In this document: positions 44,593 to 55,042 of the stretch, one piece after another
Layout: every line of letters begins with the position of its first letter
Numbering within the stretch: the first letter of the stretch is position 1
DNA from: Desulfitobacterium chlororespirans DSM 11544
GTDB taxonomy: Bacteria; Bacillota; Desulfitobacteriia; Desulfitobacteriales; Desulfitobacteriaceae
DNA length: 64,000 nt
NCBI RefSeq assembly: GCF_900143285.1
Contig: NZ_FRDN01000011.1
Span: 62,001-126,000 of the forward strand
Direction: 5' to 3'
Program-made: the position numbers and the translations under genes
The notes under the pieces: generated by a model
Database searches by the model: none
What the model saw: the letters and a program-made list of their open reading frames with translations, nothing else
What the model was told of the DNA's origin: nothing

Positions 44593-44718
44593 TATTGATC
44601 ACTGCTGCTGTCAGCGGTTTAAAGAGATAACACCCGTCACAAAAAAATGGTGAGGGGATTTTTGTATTTTTATAATCAAGTAAACAGATAGAAATTGTTA
44701 TATTTTTTCAAAAACCTA

Positions 44719-44747
44719 TTGACTTGGTTGAAAGTCCCTATTAAAAT
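44719..44747 (+). promoter_or_regulatory. sigma-A promoter of the sulfate operon
   Basis: TTGACT at 44719-44724, a 17-base spacer and TAAAAT at 44742-44747 form a good sigma-A promoter about 55 bases before the sbp start. The flanking CCTATT and CCTATAGG motifs could be part of an operator. Confidence 0.65.
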
Positions 44748-44802
44748 TTAACAAAACCTATAGGATTACTATATATTAATGAAATCTAAGGGGGAAGTGA
44801 AA

Positions 44803-45882
44803 GTGAAGAAATTTGAGAACCTGAAAGTAAAATCTGCAACCGGGAAAAAATTCGGGACAGCCGTTCTGATTGCGGCGTTGATTGTTGCTCTGACCGGATG
44901 CGGTGGCAAGGCGACGCCTGCCGATACAGCCGCCGGCGGCAAACCGCCGGTATCTCTGCTCAATGTCTCCTATGATCCCACCCGTGAGCTTTATCAGGAG
45001 TACAATACAGCTTTCAGCAAGTACTGGAAAGAAAAAACCGGCCAGGATGTGACCATCCAACAGTCCCATGGCGGCTCGGGCAGCCAGGCCAGAACGGTTA
45101 TTGACGGCAATGAAGCGGATGTGATCACATTGGCATTGGCCTATGATATCGACTCCATCAACTCTCAAAAGAGCCTGCTCAATCCGGAATGGCAGAAACG
45201 TCTGCCCAACAATTCCACGCCCTACACCTCCACCATCGTCTTTCTGGTGAAGAAGGGCAACTCTAAAAATATTAAGGATTGGAACGATCTGGTGCAGCCG
45301 GGAGTATCGGTGATCACTCCCAACCCGAAAACCTCCGGGGGTGCCCGTTGGAACTACCTGGCAGCCTGGGCCTATGCCCTGGAACACAATAATAATGATG
45401 CTCAAAAAGCCAAAGAATTTGTTGAAGCTCTCTATAAAAACGTACCGGTACTGGATTCAGGGGCTCGGGGCTCCACCACAACCTTTGTGGAGCGGGGGAT
45501 CGGTGATGTGCTGCTGGCCTGGGAAAATGAGGCCTTCCTCTCCTTAAGGGAATTTGGGGAAGATAAATTTGAAATTGTGGTTCCTTCCCTCAGCATCCTG
45601 GCCGAGCCGCCGGTAACGGTAGTGGATTCCGTGGTGGACAAGAAAGGCACCCGGGAAGTGGCGGAAGCTTATCTGGACTATCTCTACAGTGATGAAGGCC
45701 AGGAAATTGCCGCCAAGAACTTCTACCGGCCCAGAAATGAGGCTGTGGCCCAAAAATATGCCGCTCAGTTCCCCCAAATCAATCTCTTCACGATTGATGA
45801 TGTGTTCGGCGGCTGGGCCAAAGCCCAGCAGGAGCATTTCGCCGACGGCGGCGTCTTTGATCAAATTTATGTAGAGAAATAA
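44803..45882 (+). CDS. sbp: sulfate ABC transporter substrate-binding lipoprotein
   Basis: The 359-residue protein captures sulfate (or thiosulfate) outside the membrane. It has a lipoprotein signal ending in the lipobox LTGC ([16 protein letters not shown]) and the family motifs [17 protein letters not shown] and [16 protein letters not shown] prefer GTG 44803, eight bases after GGGGG, over the in-frame ATG 44779, because the latter lies upstream of that site. It leads an operon that runs through cysT, cysW, cysA and the reduction genes. Confidence 0.94.
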   Translation: MKKFENLKVKSATGKKFGTAVLIAALIVALTGCGGKATPADTAAGGKPPVSLLNVSYDPTRELYQEYNTAFSKYWKEKTGQDVTIQQSHGGSGSQARTVIDGNEADVITLALAYDIDSINSQKSLLNPEWQKRLPNNSTPYTSTIVFLVKKGNSKNIKDWNDLVQPGVSVITPNPKTSGGARWNYLAAWAYALEHNNNDAQKAKEFVEALYKNVPVLDSGARGSTTTFVERGIGDVLLAWENEAFLSLREFGEDKFEIVVPSLSILAEPPVTVVDSVVDKKGTREVAEAYLDYLYSDEGQEIAAKNFYRPRNEAVAQKYAAQFPQINLFTIDDVFGGWAKAQQEHFADGGVFDQIYVEK

Positions 45883-45944
45883 GCTTAAGGCGGTTCCAGG
45901 CCAGGAGTCCGGAACCAGCCCATCCTGTTTGATGAGGTGAAACC

Positions 45945-46793
45945 ATGCAGACATTATCCTCCCGCTTCAGTCTGAAACAATACAGCGTTCTGCCGGGATT
46001 CGGGATCACCATGGGTTTATCTTTGATGTATCTCAGCCTCCTGGTTTTCATCCCCATCGCTATGGTGTTCCTGAACAGCTCTCAGCTGGGTTGGGGGAAA
46101 TTCATGGAGATTGTCCTATCACCCAGAGTCCTGGCCTCCCTGAAGATATCCTTTGGCGCCTCCTTCTTGGCGGCCACTGTCAACGCGGTCTTCGGGCTGC
46201 TGTTGGCCTGGGTTCTGGAGCGATATACCTTTCCGGGCAAGAGAATCGTTGATGGCTTGATCGATCTGCCTTTTGCTCTGCCTACGGCTGTAGCTGGTAT
46301 TTCCCTGACTACTCTTTATGCCCCTAACGGCTGGATCGGCCGGCTTTTTGAGCCCCTGGGGTTAAAGATTGCCTATACCCCTTTGGGAATTACCATCGCC
46401 CTGATTTTTATCAGCCTGCCTTTTGTGGTGCGGACAGTTCAGCCGGTTCTGCAGGGCATGGACCGGGAAGTGGAAGAAGCGGCGGCTTGTTTGGGGGCTA
46501 CCCGGTTTCAAACCTTTCGTAAAGTGATTTTACCGGTTCTACTGCCGGCGGTCATCACCGGCTTTGCCCTGGCTTTTGCCCGCTCTCTGGGGGAATACGG
46601 CTCAGTTGTCTTTATTTCCGGCAATATGCCCATGTACACGGAAATCACCCCTCTGCTGATTCGGACCAAGCTGGAACAATACGATTATGCCGGTGGTACG
46701 GCCATTGCCGCTGTGATGCTGGTGATCTCCTTTATCATGCTGCTGGTGATCAATCTCATTCAGTGGTGGTCAGGCAACCGGGATAAGGGCTGA
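45945..46793 (+). CDS. cysT: sulfate ABC transporter permease CysT
   Basis: CysT is one of the two permeases of the sulfate transporter. The 282-residue protein has six hydrophobic segments and the ABC-contact EAA loop ([20 protein letters not shown]) followed by [13 protein letters not shown], a sulfate-permease signature. ATG 45945 follows GATGAGGTGA. cysW is 14 bases downstream. Confidence 0.95.
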   Translation: MQTLSSRFSLKQYSVLPGFGITMGLSLMYLSLLVFIPIAMVFLNSSQLGWGKFMEIVLSPRVLASLKISFGASFLAATVNAVFGLLLAWVLERYTFPGKRIVDGLIDLPFALPTAVAGISLTTLYAPNGWIGRLFEPLGLKIAYTPLGITIALIFISLPFVVRTVQPVLQGMDREVEEAAACLGATRFQTFRKVILPVLLPAVITGFALAFARSLGEYGSVVFISGNMPMYTEITPLLIRTKLEQYDYAGGTAIAAVMLVISFIMLLVINLIQWWSGNRDKG

Positions 46794-46807
46794 TAAGGAG
46801 AGAGAAG

Positions 46808-47668
46808 ATGAAGAGTAAGAAAAACAGTAAGAAAAACAGAACTCCCGGGTCCCACGCTCAAGGGATTCAATGGCTGCTGACCGGCATTGCTTTGCTGTTT
46901 TTTATCACCATGCTGATCTTACCCCTGATCCTGGTGTTCACCAAAGCCTTTGAAAAGGGGGCGGGAGTCTATCTGGCCGCCATTCAGGACCCGATGGCCC
47001 TGAAAGCTATTCAGCTGACCCTTCTCACCGTAGGGATCGCGGTGCCTGTCAATACAATTTTTGGCTTGGGAGCCGCCTGGGCAGTGGCCAAGTTTCAGTT
47101 TAAAGGCAAAAATCTGCTTCTGACCCTGATTGATCTGCCTTTTGCCATTTCCCCCGTGGTTGCAGGATTAATTTTCGTGCTGCTGTTCAGTACCACCCAT
47201 GGCCTGCTGGCTCCGTTTTTGACGGCCTGGGGACTGAAGATCATTTTTGCCCCTCCCGGGATTATTTTGGCCACTTTATTCGTCACTCTGCCCTTTGTGG
47301 CTCGGGAGTTGATCCCGTTGATGGAGGCCCAGGGAACGGCAGAAGAGGAAGCGGCTTTGACCCTGGGGGCCAGCGGCTGGCAGACCTTTCTGCGCATTAC
47401 CCTGCCCAATATCAAATGGGCTCTGCTTTATGGGATCATTCTGACGGCAGCCAGAGCGGCCGGGGAATTCGGGGCGGTCTCCGTGGTCTCCGGTCATATC
47501 CGGGGGCTGACCAATACCATGTCCCTCCACGTGGAGATCCTGTACAACGAATATCAGTTTTCCGCTGCCTTTGCGGTGGCCACCCTGTTGACGGTAATCG
47601 CCATCATCAATCTTTTTGTCAAAAACATTGCCGGTTGGAAAATCAAACGGATGGAGGAAAAATCATGA
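46808..47668 (+). CDS. cysW: sulfate ABC transporter permease CysW
   Basis: CysW is the second permease. The 286-residue protein has a Lys/Asn-rich cytoplasmic start, six membrane segments, and the EAA loop [19 protein letters not shown] with [17 protein letters not shown] after it. ATG 46808 follows AAGGAGAG. Its stop overlaps the cysA start by four bases. Confidence 0.95.
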   Translation: MKSKKNSKKNRTPGSHAQGIQWLLTGIALLFFITMLILPLILVFTKAFEKGAGVYLAAIQDPMALKAIQLTLLTVGIAVPVNTIFGLGAAWAVAKFQFKGKNLLLTLIDLPFAISPVVAGLIFVLLFSTTHGLLAPFLTAWGLKIIFAPPGIILATLFVTLPFVARELIPLMEAQGTAEEEAALTLGASGWQTFLRITLPNIKWALLYGIILTAARAAGEFGAVSVVSGHIRGLTNTMSLHVEILYNEYQFSAAFAVATLLTVIAIINLFVKNIAGWKIKRMEEKS

Positions 47669-48738
47669 GTATCGAAGTTAGCCAGGTCAGCAAGACCTTT
47701 GACACCTTTACGGCTTTGCATGAACTCAATCTCAAGATCCATACCGGTGAACTGGTGGCTCTGCTCGGTCCTTCCGGTTCCGGCAAAACCACTTTGCTCC
47801 GGATTATCGCCGGTCTGGAACCCCCGGATACCGGCAGTATTATTTTCGACGGGGAAGACAATACGGAAAAAAGTACCCAGGACCGCAAAGTGGGCTTTGT
47901 GTTTCAGCATTATGCCCTTTTTAAAAACATGACGGTCTTTGAAAATATCGCCTTTGGTTTAAAGGTCCGGCCGGCCAAGCTCCGCCCTAGCAAAGAAGTG
48001 ATTCGCCAAAAGGTTCAGGAACTGCTGGCCCTGGTGAAGATGGAAGAGCTGGCTAACCGCTATCCGGCTCAACTTTCCGGTGGTCAGCGCCAAAGAATCG
48101 CTTTGGCCCGGGCTCTGGCGGTGGGGCCCAAGGTTTTATTGCTGGATGAGCCCTTTGGAGCCCTGGATGCCAAAGTCCGTAAAGATCTGCGGCGCTGGTT
48201 GAGAAAGCTTCATAACGAATACCCGATTACCAGTGTTTTCGTGACTCATGATCAGGAAGAAGCTCTGGATGTGGCCGATCGCATCGTTATTCTCAATGAG
48301 GGAAAGATCGAGCAGATTGGGACTCCGGAAGAGGTTTATGACAATCCGGCCAATCCCTTTGTCTACAACTTCCTGGGCAATGTCAATTTGTTTCACGGCC
48401 GGATGCACGACGGCAAAGTGGAGCTGGGCTCCCTGCAACTGGAGGCGCCGGAGCATGCCGGAATCGGCAACGCAGACATTGTCAGCTATATCCGACCCCA
48501 TGACATTGAAATTTGTCTGGAGGATGAAGGCAAAGGCTTTATTGCCGCGGAGATTTTCTTTATCCGGGCGGTGGGACCCATCGTCAATCTGGAATTAAAG
48601 CGTTTGGATAACGATGAGTATATCGAAGTGGAAATCAGCAAAGAGGTCTATAGAAGTCTGCAGCTGAAGGCCAAGCAGAATGTCTATCTCCGGCCCCGGG
48701 ATTTCAAGGTGTATGTTCCTGAAGATTATGTTATTTGA
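47665..48738 (+). CDS. cysA: sulfate ABC transporter ATPase CysA
   Basis: CysA powers sulfate uptake. I place the start at ATG 47665, after ATGGAGGAAA and overlapping the cysW stop; the long in-frame extension upstream is within cysW. The 357-residue protein has Walker [15 protein letters not shown], signature [15 protein letters not shown], Walker [13 protein letters not shown] and the H loop [11 protein letters not shown], then a C-terminal TOBE-like domain. It completes the transporter. Confidence 0.95.
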   Translation: MSIEVSQVSKTFDTFTALHELNLKIHTGELVALLGPSGSGKTTLLRIIAGLEPPDTGSIIFDGEDNTEKSTQDRKVGFVFQHYALFKNMTVFENIAFGLKVRPAKLRPSKEVIRQKVQELLALVKMEELANRYPAQLSGGQRQRIALARALAVGPKVLLLDEPFGALDAKVRKDLRRWLRKLHNEYPITSVFVTHDQEEALDVADRIVILNEGKIEQIGTPEEVYDNPANPFVYNFLGNVNLFHGRMHDGKVELGSLQLEAPEHAGIGNADIVSYIRPHDIEICLEDEGKGFIAAEIFFIRAVGPIVNLELKRLDNDEYIEVEISKEVYRSLQLKAKQNVYLRPRDFKVYVPEDYVI

Positions 48739-48792
48739 TATATTTTTTTACGGACTTGTTGCTAATTCGGTTAAAAGTTCTGGAGAAAAGAG

Positions 48793-50028
48793 ATGAGGAC
48801 AGGAGTGCTGATTTATAAAGATGTTTTAAGCAGCTTGAGTCCGGAAGCTAAAAAGATATTGGGCCTGATCCTGCATAAGGGAGCGATGACCAAAAGTCAA
48901 CTGGCCAAAGTGGCGGGATTAAAGCCTACCACCTTGAACCGGATGATGCTCCCTTTGGAGAAGGCGGATCTCATCCTTCCCACGGAAACCGGTGAGTCCA
49001 CCGGCGGTCGGAAGCCGGTCATTTATGATGTAAATCCCCGCCGCTATTATGTGATCGGGATTGATATTTCCCGCCTCTACTCCCAAGTTGTTTTGACCAA
49101 CCTGAAAATGGAGCTGATCGAGAAAGACCGCTTTGATATGGACCGGAATTCTTCGCCGCAAGCCACTCTGAACCGGATTCTGGACTGGATAGGAAGGGTT
49201 ATGGAAAAGCGGGGGCACGGATATGTGATCGGCGTTGGGATCGGTACGGTGGGGCCTTTGGACCGTCAAAGCGGCATCATCCTCAACCCGGAAAACTTTG
49301 AGGCCCAGGGTTGGGAAAATATTCCCCTCAAAGCTATCGTGGAAGAACGAACGGGCTTGCCGGTCATCATCGATAACGGTGCCAATGGGGCGGTTCTGGC
49401 AGAAACCCGTTACGGGAGCGGCAAAGGGATGAAAAGCGTGATCTATTTGAATTGCGGGGTGGGAATCCGAACCGGCGTCATCTCCTCAGGAACTCTGGTC
49501 AGGACAATCAATGATGCAGATGATACCTTTGCCCATATGGTGATCGATGTCAACGGTAAACCATGTCATTGTGGCAATCAGGGCTGCGTTGAGCGCTACT
49601 CCTCGATTTACGCTATTATGGAAGCCCTTGCTGAGGAAATGACCCCTGAGGAAATGCCCCAAGGGAAGGACCGCCGAAATCACAAGGCCGATCGCCCGGT
49701 CTCCTATCTGGAGCTCTGCCGGGAGGCTGAGGAGAATGACACCACCGCCCGGCAAGTGCTGCAAAATGCCGCTGTACGGATGGGTACGGGGTTGGCTAAT
49801 TTCATCCAGCTGCTCAATCCGGGGCTTGTGGTTCTGAGCGGACCGCTTATTTTGCATTCTCAGCTCTTCTATGAGGTCTGTGTAGAGGCCGCCAAGCGAA
49901 GAAGACCTTGGGATAAAGGGGGGCACCTGGTGTTCAGCCGGGGCGGAGCCTTTGAAGAGAATGCCATCTCCATCGGTGCGGGCGCTCTGGTGGTGGAGCA
50001 TTATTTGGAACCGGAGACTTTTGGGTGA
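48793..50028 (+). CDS. ROK-family transcription regulator in the sulfate operon
   Basis: The 411-residue protein has an N-terminal winged helix (about 18-70, with MTKSQLAKVAGLKPTTLNRM) and a ROK domain. The zinc motif is present: H248, C258, C260 and C265 (HMVIDVNGKPCHCGNQGC). The phosphate-binding DxGGT motif of sugar kinases is DISRL here, and the catalytic DND is DNG (D194-N195-G196), so kinase activity is unlikely. ROK regulators normally respond to sugars. Its place between sulfate transport and reduction genes suggests a regulator of this operon, but its ligand is unknown. Confidence 0.85.
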   Translation: MRTGVLIYKDVLSSLSPEAKKILGLILHKGAMTKSQLAKVAGLKPTTLNRMMLPLEKADLILPTETGESTGGRKPVIYDVNPRRYYVIGIDISRLYSQVVLTNLKMELIEKDRFDMDRNSSPQATLNRILDWIGRVMEKRGHGYVIGVGIGTVGPLDRQSGIILNPENFEAQGWENIPLKAIVEERTGLPVIIDNGANGAVLAETRYGSGKGMKSVIYLNCGVGIRTGVISSGTLVRTINDADDTFAHMVIDVNGKPCHCGNQGCVERYSSIYAIMEALAEEMTPEEMPQGKDRRNHKADRPVSYLELCREAEENDTTARQVLQNAAVRMGTGLANFIQLLNPGLVVLSGPLILHSQLFYEVCVEAAKRRRPWDKGGHLVFSRGGAFEENAISIGAGALVVEHYLEPETFG

Positions 50029-50086
50029 AGAACCGGACAGCTTTATGACTGGGTGGGGAATATAGAAAGGGAGAAGGAGAAATGAA

Positions 50087-50839
50087 ATGGACAGATCGGA
50101 TCTCAATTTGGATCTTGATAAGATAAACCGAGCCTTTGCCGGGGAAGACCCCCGCAAGCTTTTGGCCCATGTGGTGGAAAAAATCGGTCCGGCGCGGATT
50201 GCTCTGGCTTCCAGCCTTTCCATTGAGGATCAAGTGCTGACCCAGATGCTATTAAAGATCGATGCCCGGGCCCGGATCTTCTTTATCGATACAGGCCGGA
50301 ATTTTCAGCAGACTTATGATCTGATGGAAGAGACCATGGGTCGCTATGAGTTTCATTATGAGGTATACGCGCCGGAGAATTCGGAGCTGGAGCCATTTCT
50401 GGCGGAATATGGCCCCAATGCTTTTTATGATAAGGTCGAACTGCGCCAAAAATGTTGTGAGCTGAGAAAAGTCAGGTCCTTGCAGCGGGTCTTATCTACC
50501 GTAGACGGCTGGATTTGCGGACTGCGCAGGGAGCAGAGCCCTACCCGCCAGGAAATCGGTTTGCTGGAATGGGATTCCCGCCACGCTATCTATAAAGTGA
50601 ATCCTCTGGCGGCCTGGAGCGAAGAGCAGGTTTGGGCTTATATCCGCCGGGAAAACATTCCCTACAGTTCCCTATACAACAAAGGTTTCCGCAGCATTGG
50701 CTGTCAGCCCTGCACCCGGGCGGTGGCCCCCGGGGCGGATGTACGCAGCGGCAGGTGGTGGTGGGAAGACCCCTCTAAAAAAGAATGCGGGCTGCATCCA
50801 TCCCTGAACCCGCCTGCAAAGGAGGAAGAAAAGCGATGA
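50087..50839 (+). CDS. cysH: assimilatory adenylylsulfate (APS) reductase CysH
   Basis: This enzyme reduces adenylylsulfate to sulfite using thioredoxin-type electrons. The 250-residue protein has the nucleotide-binding [27 protein letters not shown], and the iron-sulfur cysteines C123-C124 (KCCELRKV) and C206/C209 (GCQPC), which mark APS reductases rather than cluster-free PAPS reductases. The active-site cysteine is in KKECGLH (C234). Its stop overlaps the cysD start by four bases. No functional APS kinase is encoded nearby, in agreement with direct APS use. Confidence 0.95.
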   Translation: MDRSDLNLDLDKINRAFAGEDPRKLLAHVVEKIGPARIALASSLSIEDQVLTQMLLKIDARARIFFIDTGRNFQQTYDLMEETMGRYEFHYEVYAPENSELEPFLAEYGPNAFYDKVELRQKCCELRKVRSLQRVLSTVDGWICGLRREQSPTRQEIGLLEWDSRHAIYKVNPLAAWSEEQVWAYIRRENIPYSSLYNKGFRSIGCQPCTRAVAPGADVRSGRWWWEDPSKKECGLHPSLNPPAKEEEKR

Positions 50840-51717
50840 ACCATCTGGATAAGCTGGAAGCGCAAAGCGTCTATATCCTGAGAGAGGCTTACCGTGAATT
50901 TAAAAATATCTGCATGCTCTGGTCCATCGGCAAGGACAGCACCGTTCTGCTATGGCTGGCCCGCAAGGCTTTTTTCGGGCATGTACCCATTCCCCTGGTG
51001 CATATTGACACCCACTATAAAATACCGGAAATGATTCACTACCGGGACCAACTGGCCCGGCAATGGCAGCTGACCATGATTTACGGGGAGAACAAGGAGG
51101 CCTTGGACGGGGGCAGAACCTTTCCGGACGGGAAAACGGACCGGATCAGCTGCTGTCAGGCGTTGAAAACGGAAGCCTTGAAAAATACCCTTTCCGGGGA
51201 ATGGCCCCGCTATATTCTGGATCTGGAAACCGGCCAATATCGACCGGATGGCAGCCGGGAAAAGTACACCGGGGTGATTGTGGGGGTACGGGCGGATGAG
51301 GAAGGAAGCCGTTCCAAAGAGCGGTATTTCTCCCCCCGGGATCAGGAAAATGATTGGGATGTGGGGGATCAGCCCCCGGAATTCTGGAATCAGTTCAAAA
51401 CCGATTTTGCCCCCGGCACCCATATCCGAATTCATCCCCTTCTGGACTGGACGGAGCTGAATGTCTGGGAATATATCGAGCGGGAGAAGATCCCGGTGAC
51501 ATCCCTTTATTTTGATCAGGGGGAGGGCAAACGCTACCGTTCCCTGGGCTGTTATCCCTGCACCTTACCGGTGGAATCACCGGCCCGCAATGTGGAAGAA
51601 ATTATTGAGGAGCTGCGCAGCGGCAAGTTTGCCAAGATCGCCGAACGGTCGGGACGGGCCCAGGATAAGGATGACGGGGGCGGACTGGAAACCCTGCGGA
51701 GAGGCGGGTATATGTAA
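50836..51717 (+). CDS. cysD: sulfate adenylyltransferase small subunit CysD
   Basis: CysD makes APS from ATP and sulfate, driven by GTP hydrolysis on CysN. I chose ATG 50836, coupled to the cysH stop after GGAGGAAGAAAAG. The 293-residue protein has the PP-loop [32 protein letters not shown], and the C-terminal [11 protein letters not shown] and [20 protein letters not shown] motifs. cysN begins two bases after its stop. Confidence 0.96.
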   Translation: MNHLDKLEAQSVYILREAYREFKNICMLWSIGKDSTVLLWLARKAFFGHVPIPLVHIDTHYKIPEMIHYRDQLARQWQLTMIYGENKEALDGGRTFPDGKTDRISCCQALKTEALKNTLSGEWPRYILDLETGQYRPDGSREKYTGVIVGVRADEEGSRSKERYFSPRDQENDWDVGDQPPEFWNQFKTDFAPGTHIRIHPLLDWTELNVWEYIEREKIPVTSLYFDQGEGKRYRSLGCYPCTLPVESPARNVEEIIEELRSGKFAKIAERSGRAQDKDDGGGLETLRRGGYM

Positions 51718-51718
51718 G

Positions 51719-53515
51719 ATGGACAACAGAGAACAGATGAACATCGTGATTGTGGGCCATGTGGACCACGGTAAAAGTACGGTGATCGGCAGGCTGCTGG
51801 CGGATACCGGTTCCCTGCCCGAGGGCAAGCTGGAAGCGGTACAGGAATACTGCCGCAAGAATGCCCGGCCTTTTGAGTATGCCTTTCTGCTGGATGCGTT
51901 AAAAGACGAACAAGCTCAGGGGATTACCATCGATACGGCCCGCAGTTTTTTTAAAACCGGCAAAAGGGACTATATCATCATCGACGCCCCCGGTCATATC
52001 GAATTCCTGAAAAATATGGTGACGGGAGCTTCCCGGGCGGAGGCCGCTCTGTTGGTCATCGACGCTAAGGAAGGAATCCGGGAGAACTCCAAACGTCACG
52101 GCCATATCGCGGCCATGCTGGGCATCCGCCAGGTGGTGGTGCTGGTCAACAAAATGGATCTGGTGGATTTTGACCGGCAGACGTTTGAGACTATCCGCCG
52201 GGAATTCGGTGAATTTTTGCATAAGCTCAACATCCAGCCGGTTAATTTTATTCCTCTCAGCGCCTTTAACGGAGACAATATCGCAGTCCGTTCCCAGCGC
52301 ACTGCGTGGTATGAAGGGCCGACCGTCCTGGAACAGCTGGACAGCCTGAGCAACCGCAAAGGCAACCAGGAACTTCCTTTGCGGATGCCGGTTCAGGATA
52401 TATATAAATTTACGGCGGCCGGAGATGATCGGCGCATTGTGGCCGGAACGATCCTCAGCGGCACCATCCGCAGTGGGGATGAAGTGGTTTTTCTCCCCTC
52501 CCGGAAAAGAAGCGTGATCCAGAGCATCGAAGGATTTAATGTCTCTCAGCGGAATATGGCCTATGCCGATGAGGCTGTGGGGCTGACTCTCAAGACCCAG
52601 ATTTATATCAAACCCGGGGAATTGATGGTCAAAGCCCAGGATAAACAGCCCCAGATGGGGTCCCGTTTCAAGGCCAACATCTTTTGGGTGGGCAAAGCGC
52701 CTCTGATTAAAAACAAAACTTATAAGCTAAAAATCGGCACCCTGAAAATTGGGGTGAAGATGGTGGAAATCCTTAACATCATTGACGCGGCGGAGCTGAA
52801 TATCGACACCTTCAAAGACCAGGCGGAAAAGCATGATGTGGCGGAATGCATTTTTGAGACCGCCAAGCCCATTGCTTTTGATCCGGTGACAGAAATGGAG
52901 CAGACCGGGCGCTTCGTGATTGTGGATAATTACGAAATCTCCGGCGGGGGAATTATCCTGGAGCAGGTCGATGATGACCGCAGCAGCCTGCAGGAGCATG
53001 TGCGGCAGCGGGAAACTCAGTGGGAAAAGGGACTGATTCAGCCGGCACAGCGGGCGGGGATCTATGGACATAAAGCCAAGTTCATCGTCCTGACCTCCGG
53101 CAGTGCCGACCATGGCCCGGTGATCGAAACCATCGCCCGGGAACTGGAACAAACCCTCTTCCGGCTCAATTACAAAGCCTATTATCTGGGGGTCAGAAAC
53201 CTTCTGCACGGTTTGGCAGCGGAAGAGACAATAAAAGACTGGAGCAGGGACCGGGAGATCAGGCAGGTCGGTGAATTAGCCAGAATCCTCACCGACTCCG
53301 GGCAGATCTTTATCACCACGGTCTTTAATCTGGAGGATGATGAAGCGGAAAACTTAAAACTGCTTAACCAGCCCAGTGAGATACTGGTCATCACTATTGG
53401 GGAATCGCCATTCTATTCTTTTCAGCCGGATGCCAGCCTTGAGGTTGAGGGGGCTGTGGCGGCTGTGGGCGGCCTTTTGCAGAAGCAGGAGATTATTTTG
53501 GATTATTATTTGTAG
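51719..53515 (+). CDS. cysN: sulfate adenylyltransferase GTPase CysN fused to a degenerate APS-kinase-like domain
   Basis: CysN is the GTPase subunit that drives sulfate adenylation. The 598-residue protein has G1 GHVDHGKST (K19), G3 DAPGHIEF and G4 NKMDL, then beta-barrel domains to about residue 430. The remaining 150 residues look like the APS kinase (CysC) of NodQ-type fusions, with [23 protein letters not shown] and [18 protein letters not shown]. The ATP-binding P-loop expected near 455-468 reads [13 protein letters not shown], without the GKS/T, so kinase activity should be lost. I place the start at ATG 51719; an upstream in-frame extension lies in cysD. Confidence 0.93.
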   Translation: MDNREQMNIVIVGHVDHGKSTVIGRLLADTGSLPEGKLEAVQEYCRKNARPFEYAFLLDALKDEQAQGITIDTARSFFKTGKRDYIIIDAPGHIEFLKNMVTGASRAEAALLVIDAKEGIRENSKRHGHIAAMLGIRQVVVLVNKMDLVDFDRQTFETIRREFGEFLHKLNIQPVNFIPLSAFNGDNIAVRSQRTAWYEGPTVLEQLDSLSNRKGNQELPLRMPVQDIYKFTAAGDDRRIVAGTILSGTIRSGDEVVFLPSRKRSVIQSIEGFNVSQRNMAYADEAVGLTLKTQIYIKPGELMVKAQDKQPQMGSRFKANIFWVGKAPLIKNKTYKLKIGTLKIGVKMVEILNIIDAAELNIDTFKDQAEKHDVAECIFETAKPIAFDPVTEMEQTGRFVIVDNYEISGGGIILEQVDDDRSSLQEHVRQRETQWEKGLIQPAQRAGIYGHKAKFIVLTSGSADHGPVIETIARELEQTLFRLNYKAYYLGVRNLLHGLAAEETIKDWSRDREIRQVGELARILTDSGQIFITTVFNLEDDEAENLKLLNQPSEILVITIGESPFYSFQPDASLEVEGAVAAVGGLLQKQEIILDYYL

Positions 53516-53540
53516 GGTTTTCATAAATAGAGGAGGTTTC

Positions 53541-53801
53541 ATGATGAAAATTACGGTAAATGGGCAGGATGTGCTTCTGGAGAAAGAGCTGACGGTGCAG
53601 GAGCTTCTGGTCGCCCAAAGGGCGGAGATGCCGGAATATGTAACCGTGGGAATCAATGAGGAGCTGATCGAGCGGGAGGATTTTGCCGACCGGAAGGTCA
53701 GGGCGGGAGATAGTGTGGAGTTCCTTTATTTTATGGGAGGGGGAAGCTTTGGGAAAGTTAAGGCCGCCAAGGCAGCAACCGGGAAAGAGGGTGCCGCCTG
53801 A
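53541..53801 (+). CDS. ThiS/MoaD-like sulfur carrier protein with a C-terminal tail
   Basis: The 86-residue protein has the ubiquitin-like ThiS fold pattern: KITVNGQDVLLEKELTVQEL, then RAGDSVEFLYFMGGG. Active carriers end in two glycines that become a thiocarboxylate. Here GGG at 66-68 is followed by 18 more residues (SFGKVKAAKAATGKEGAA), so the tail must be cut off first. The E1-like gene overlaps its stop by one base, and a JAMM protease follows that. This matches carriers of the Wolinella HcyS or mycobacterial CysO type, which give sulfur for homocysteine or cysteine synthesis. ATG 53541 or 53544 follows AGAGGAGG. Confidence 0.85.
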   Translation: MMKITVNGQDVLLEKELTVQELLVAQRAEMPEYVTVGINEELIEREDFADRKVRAGDSVEFLYFMGGGSFGKVKAAKAATGKEGAA

Positions 53802-54610
53802 TGGGTTTCAGTGACGAACAGCTGGAGCGGTATTCCCGGCATATCATCCTTAAAGAGGTTGGGGTTAAAGGTCAGAAAAAATTGCTCCAGTCCAGGGTCC
53901 TGATTATCGGTACGGGCGGGCTGGGAGCGCCGGCAGCTATGTTCTTGGCGGCCGCGGGTGTCGGTACCATCGGGCTGGTGGACTTTGACGGAGTGGAGCT
54001 TTCCAACCTGCAGCGGCAGATCATTCACCTGACCAAGGATGTGGGCAAGCCTAAAGTGATATCGGGCCGGGAGACCATTGGGGAAATGAACCCGGATGTG
54101 GAAGTGGTGCCTTATCAGGAATGGGTCAGCTCCGGCAATATCCAGGATATTATCTGGGACCGGGATTATGATTTTATCATCGACGGCACGGATAATTTTC
54201 CGGCTAAGTTTCTGATCAACGACGCCTGTGTTCTCAGCGGGAAGCCTTTTTCCCATGCCGGGATCATCCGCTTCCAGGGACAGACCATGACTTATGTGCC
54301 CGGGCAGGGGCCATGCTACCGCTGCATTTTCAAGAATCCCCCGCCGACCGACAGCGTACCAACCTGCAAACAGGCAGGGGTGCTGGGGGTTATGGGAGGG
54401 ATCATCGGCACCATTCAGGCCACGGAAGCCATCAAATATATTCTGGGCCTCGGGGACTTGCTGACCGGCGCCCTGCTGACCTATGACGCCCTTAAAATGG
54501 AGTTTCGGAGAGTTAAGCTGCCTCATAATAAAAAATGCCAGGTATGCGGGGAAGAACCCTCGATCACAGAACTGATCGATTACGAGCAGGCTGCCTGCGA
54601 TCTGAATTGA
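53801..54610 (+). CDS. E1-like sulfur-carrier adenylyltransferase (MoeB/ThiF/HesA family)
   Basis: This enzyme adenylates the C-terminal glycine of a sulfur carrier so that sulfur can be added. The 269-residue protein has the nucleotide-binding VLIIGTGGLGAPAAMFLAAAG, VDFDGVELSNLQRQIIH, DGTDNFPAKFLINDAC, a cysteine in DSVPTCKQAGVLG, and zinc-binding pairs CYRC and CQVC. It starts inside the end of the sulfur-carrier gene, its likely substrate. A role in molybdopterin synthesis is less likely given the neighbours. Confidence 0.92.
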   Translation: MGFSDEQLERYSRHIILKEVGVKGQKKLLQSRVLIIGTGGLGAPAAMFLAAAGVGTIGLVDFDGVELSNLQRQIIHLTKDVGKPKVISGRETIGEMNPDVEVVPYQEWVSSGNIQDIIWDRDYDFIIDGTDNFPAKFLINDACVLSGKPFSHAGIIRFQGQTMTYVPGQGPCYRCIFKNPPPTDSVPTCKQAGVLGVMGGIIGTIQATEAIKYILGLGDLLTGALLTYDALKMEFRRVKLPHNKKCQVCGEEPSITELIDYEQAACDLN

Positions 54611-54622
54611 GGAGGTCCGGCT

Positions 54623-55039
54623 ATGATCACCCTGACTAAAAAGCAAATGGAAGAGATGCTGGCGCATGCCCGCCAAGCTCTGCCCAATGAGGCCTGCGGA
54701 CTGCTGGGAGGCCGTAGGGATGGAGATGATCGGTGGGTAGAGCGGGTTTACCCCCTGAACAATCTGGATCAGAGTCCGGAGCATTTCAGCATGGACCCCC
54801 GGGAACAATTAACGGCGGTCAAAGATATGCGGAAAAACGGCTGGGTAATGCTGGGCAATTTCCACAGTCATCCGGCAACCCCAGCGCGGCCCTCGGCGGA
54901 AGATAAAAGGCTGGCCTTCGATCCATCCCTGAGTTACCTGATCATTTCCCTGGCCGAGCCCCAAAAGCCAGTCTGCAAAAGTTTTTTGATCAAAAAGGAT
55001 GGGGTAGACGAAGAAGAGATTATTCTGAAGGAGGAGTAA
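54623..55039 (+). CDS. JAMM/MPN metalloprotease, probable sulfur-carrier processing
   Basis: The 138-residue protein has all parts of the JAMM zinc site: E23 in LPNEACGLLGG and H81-x-H83-x10-D94 in NFHSHPATPARPSAED. Bacterial JAMM proteases of this length (CysO-specific Mec, HcyD) cleave next to the di-glycine of sulfur carriers, either to remove a tail or to release cysteine. It lies 12 bases after the E1-like gene, with GAGGAGG before ATG 54623. The natural substrate is the tailed carrier two genes upstream. Confidence 0.9.
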   Translation: MITLTKKQMEEMLAHARQALPNEACGLLGGRRDGDDRWVERVYPLNNLDQSPEHFSMDPREQLTAVKDMRKNGWVMLGNFHSHPATPARPSAEDKRLAFDPSLSYLIISLAEPQKPVCKSFLIKKDGVDEEEIILKEE

Positions 55040-55042
55040 ACT

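Noticed and set aside
51512-51718. In-frame extension of cysN upstream of ATG 51719
   Set aside because: It lies inside cysD, and GTPases of this type begin shortly before GHVDHGKST.
53541-55039. Thiamin (ThiS-ThiF) or molybdopterin (MoaD-MoeB) synthesis for the carrier and E1-like genes
   Set aside because: No thiG, thiH, moaE or similar gene is adjacent, the carrier has a tail and a JAMM protease follows, and the whole operon is for sulfate assimilation.
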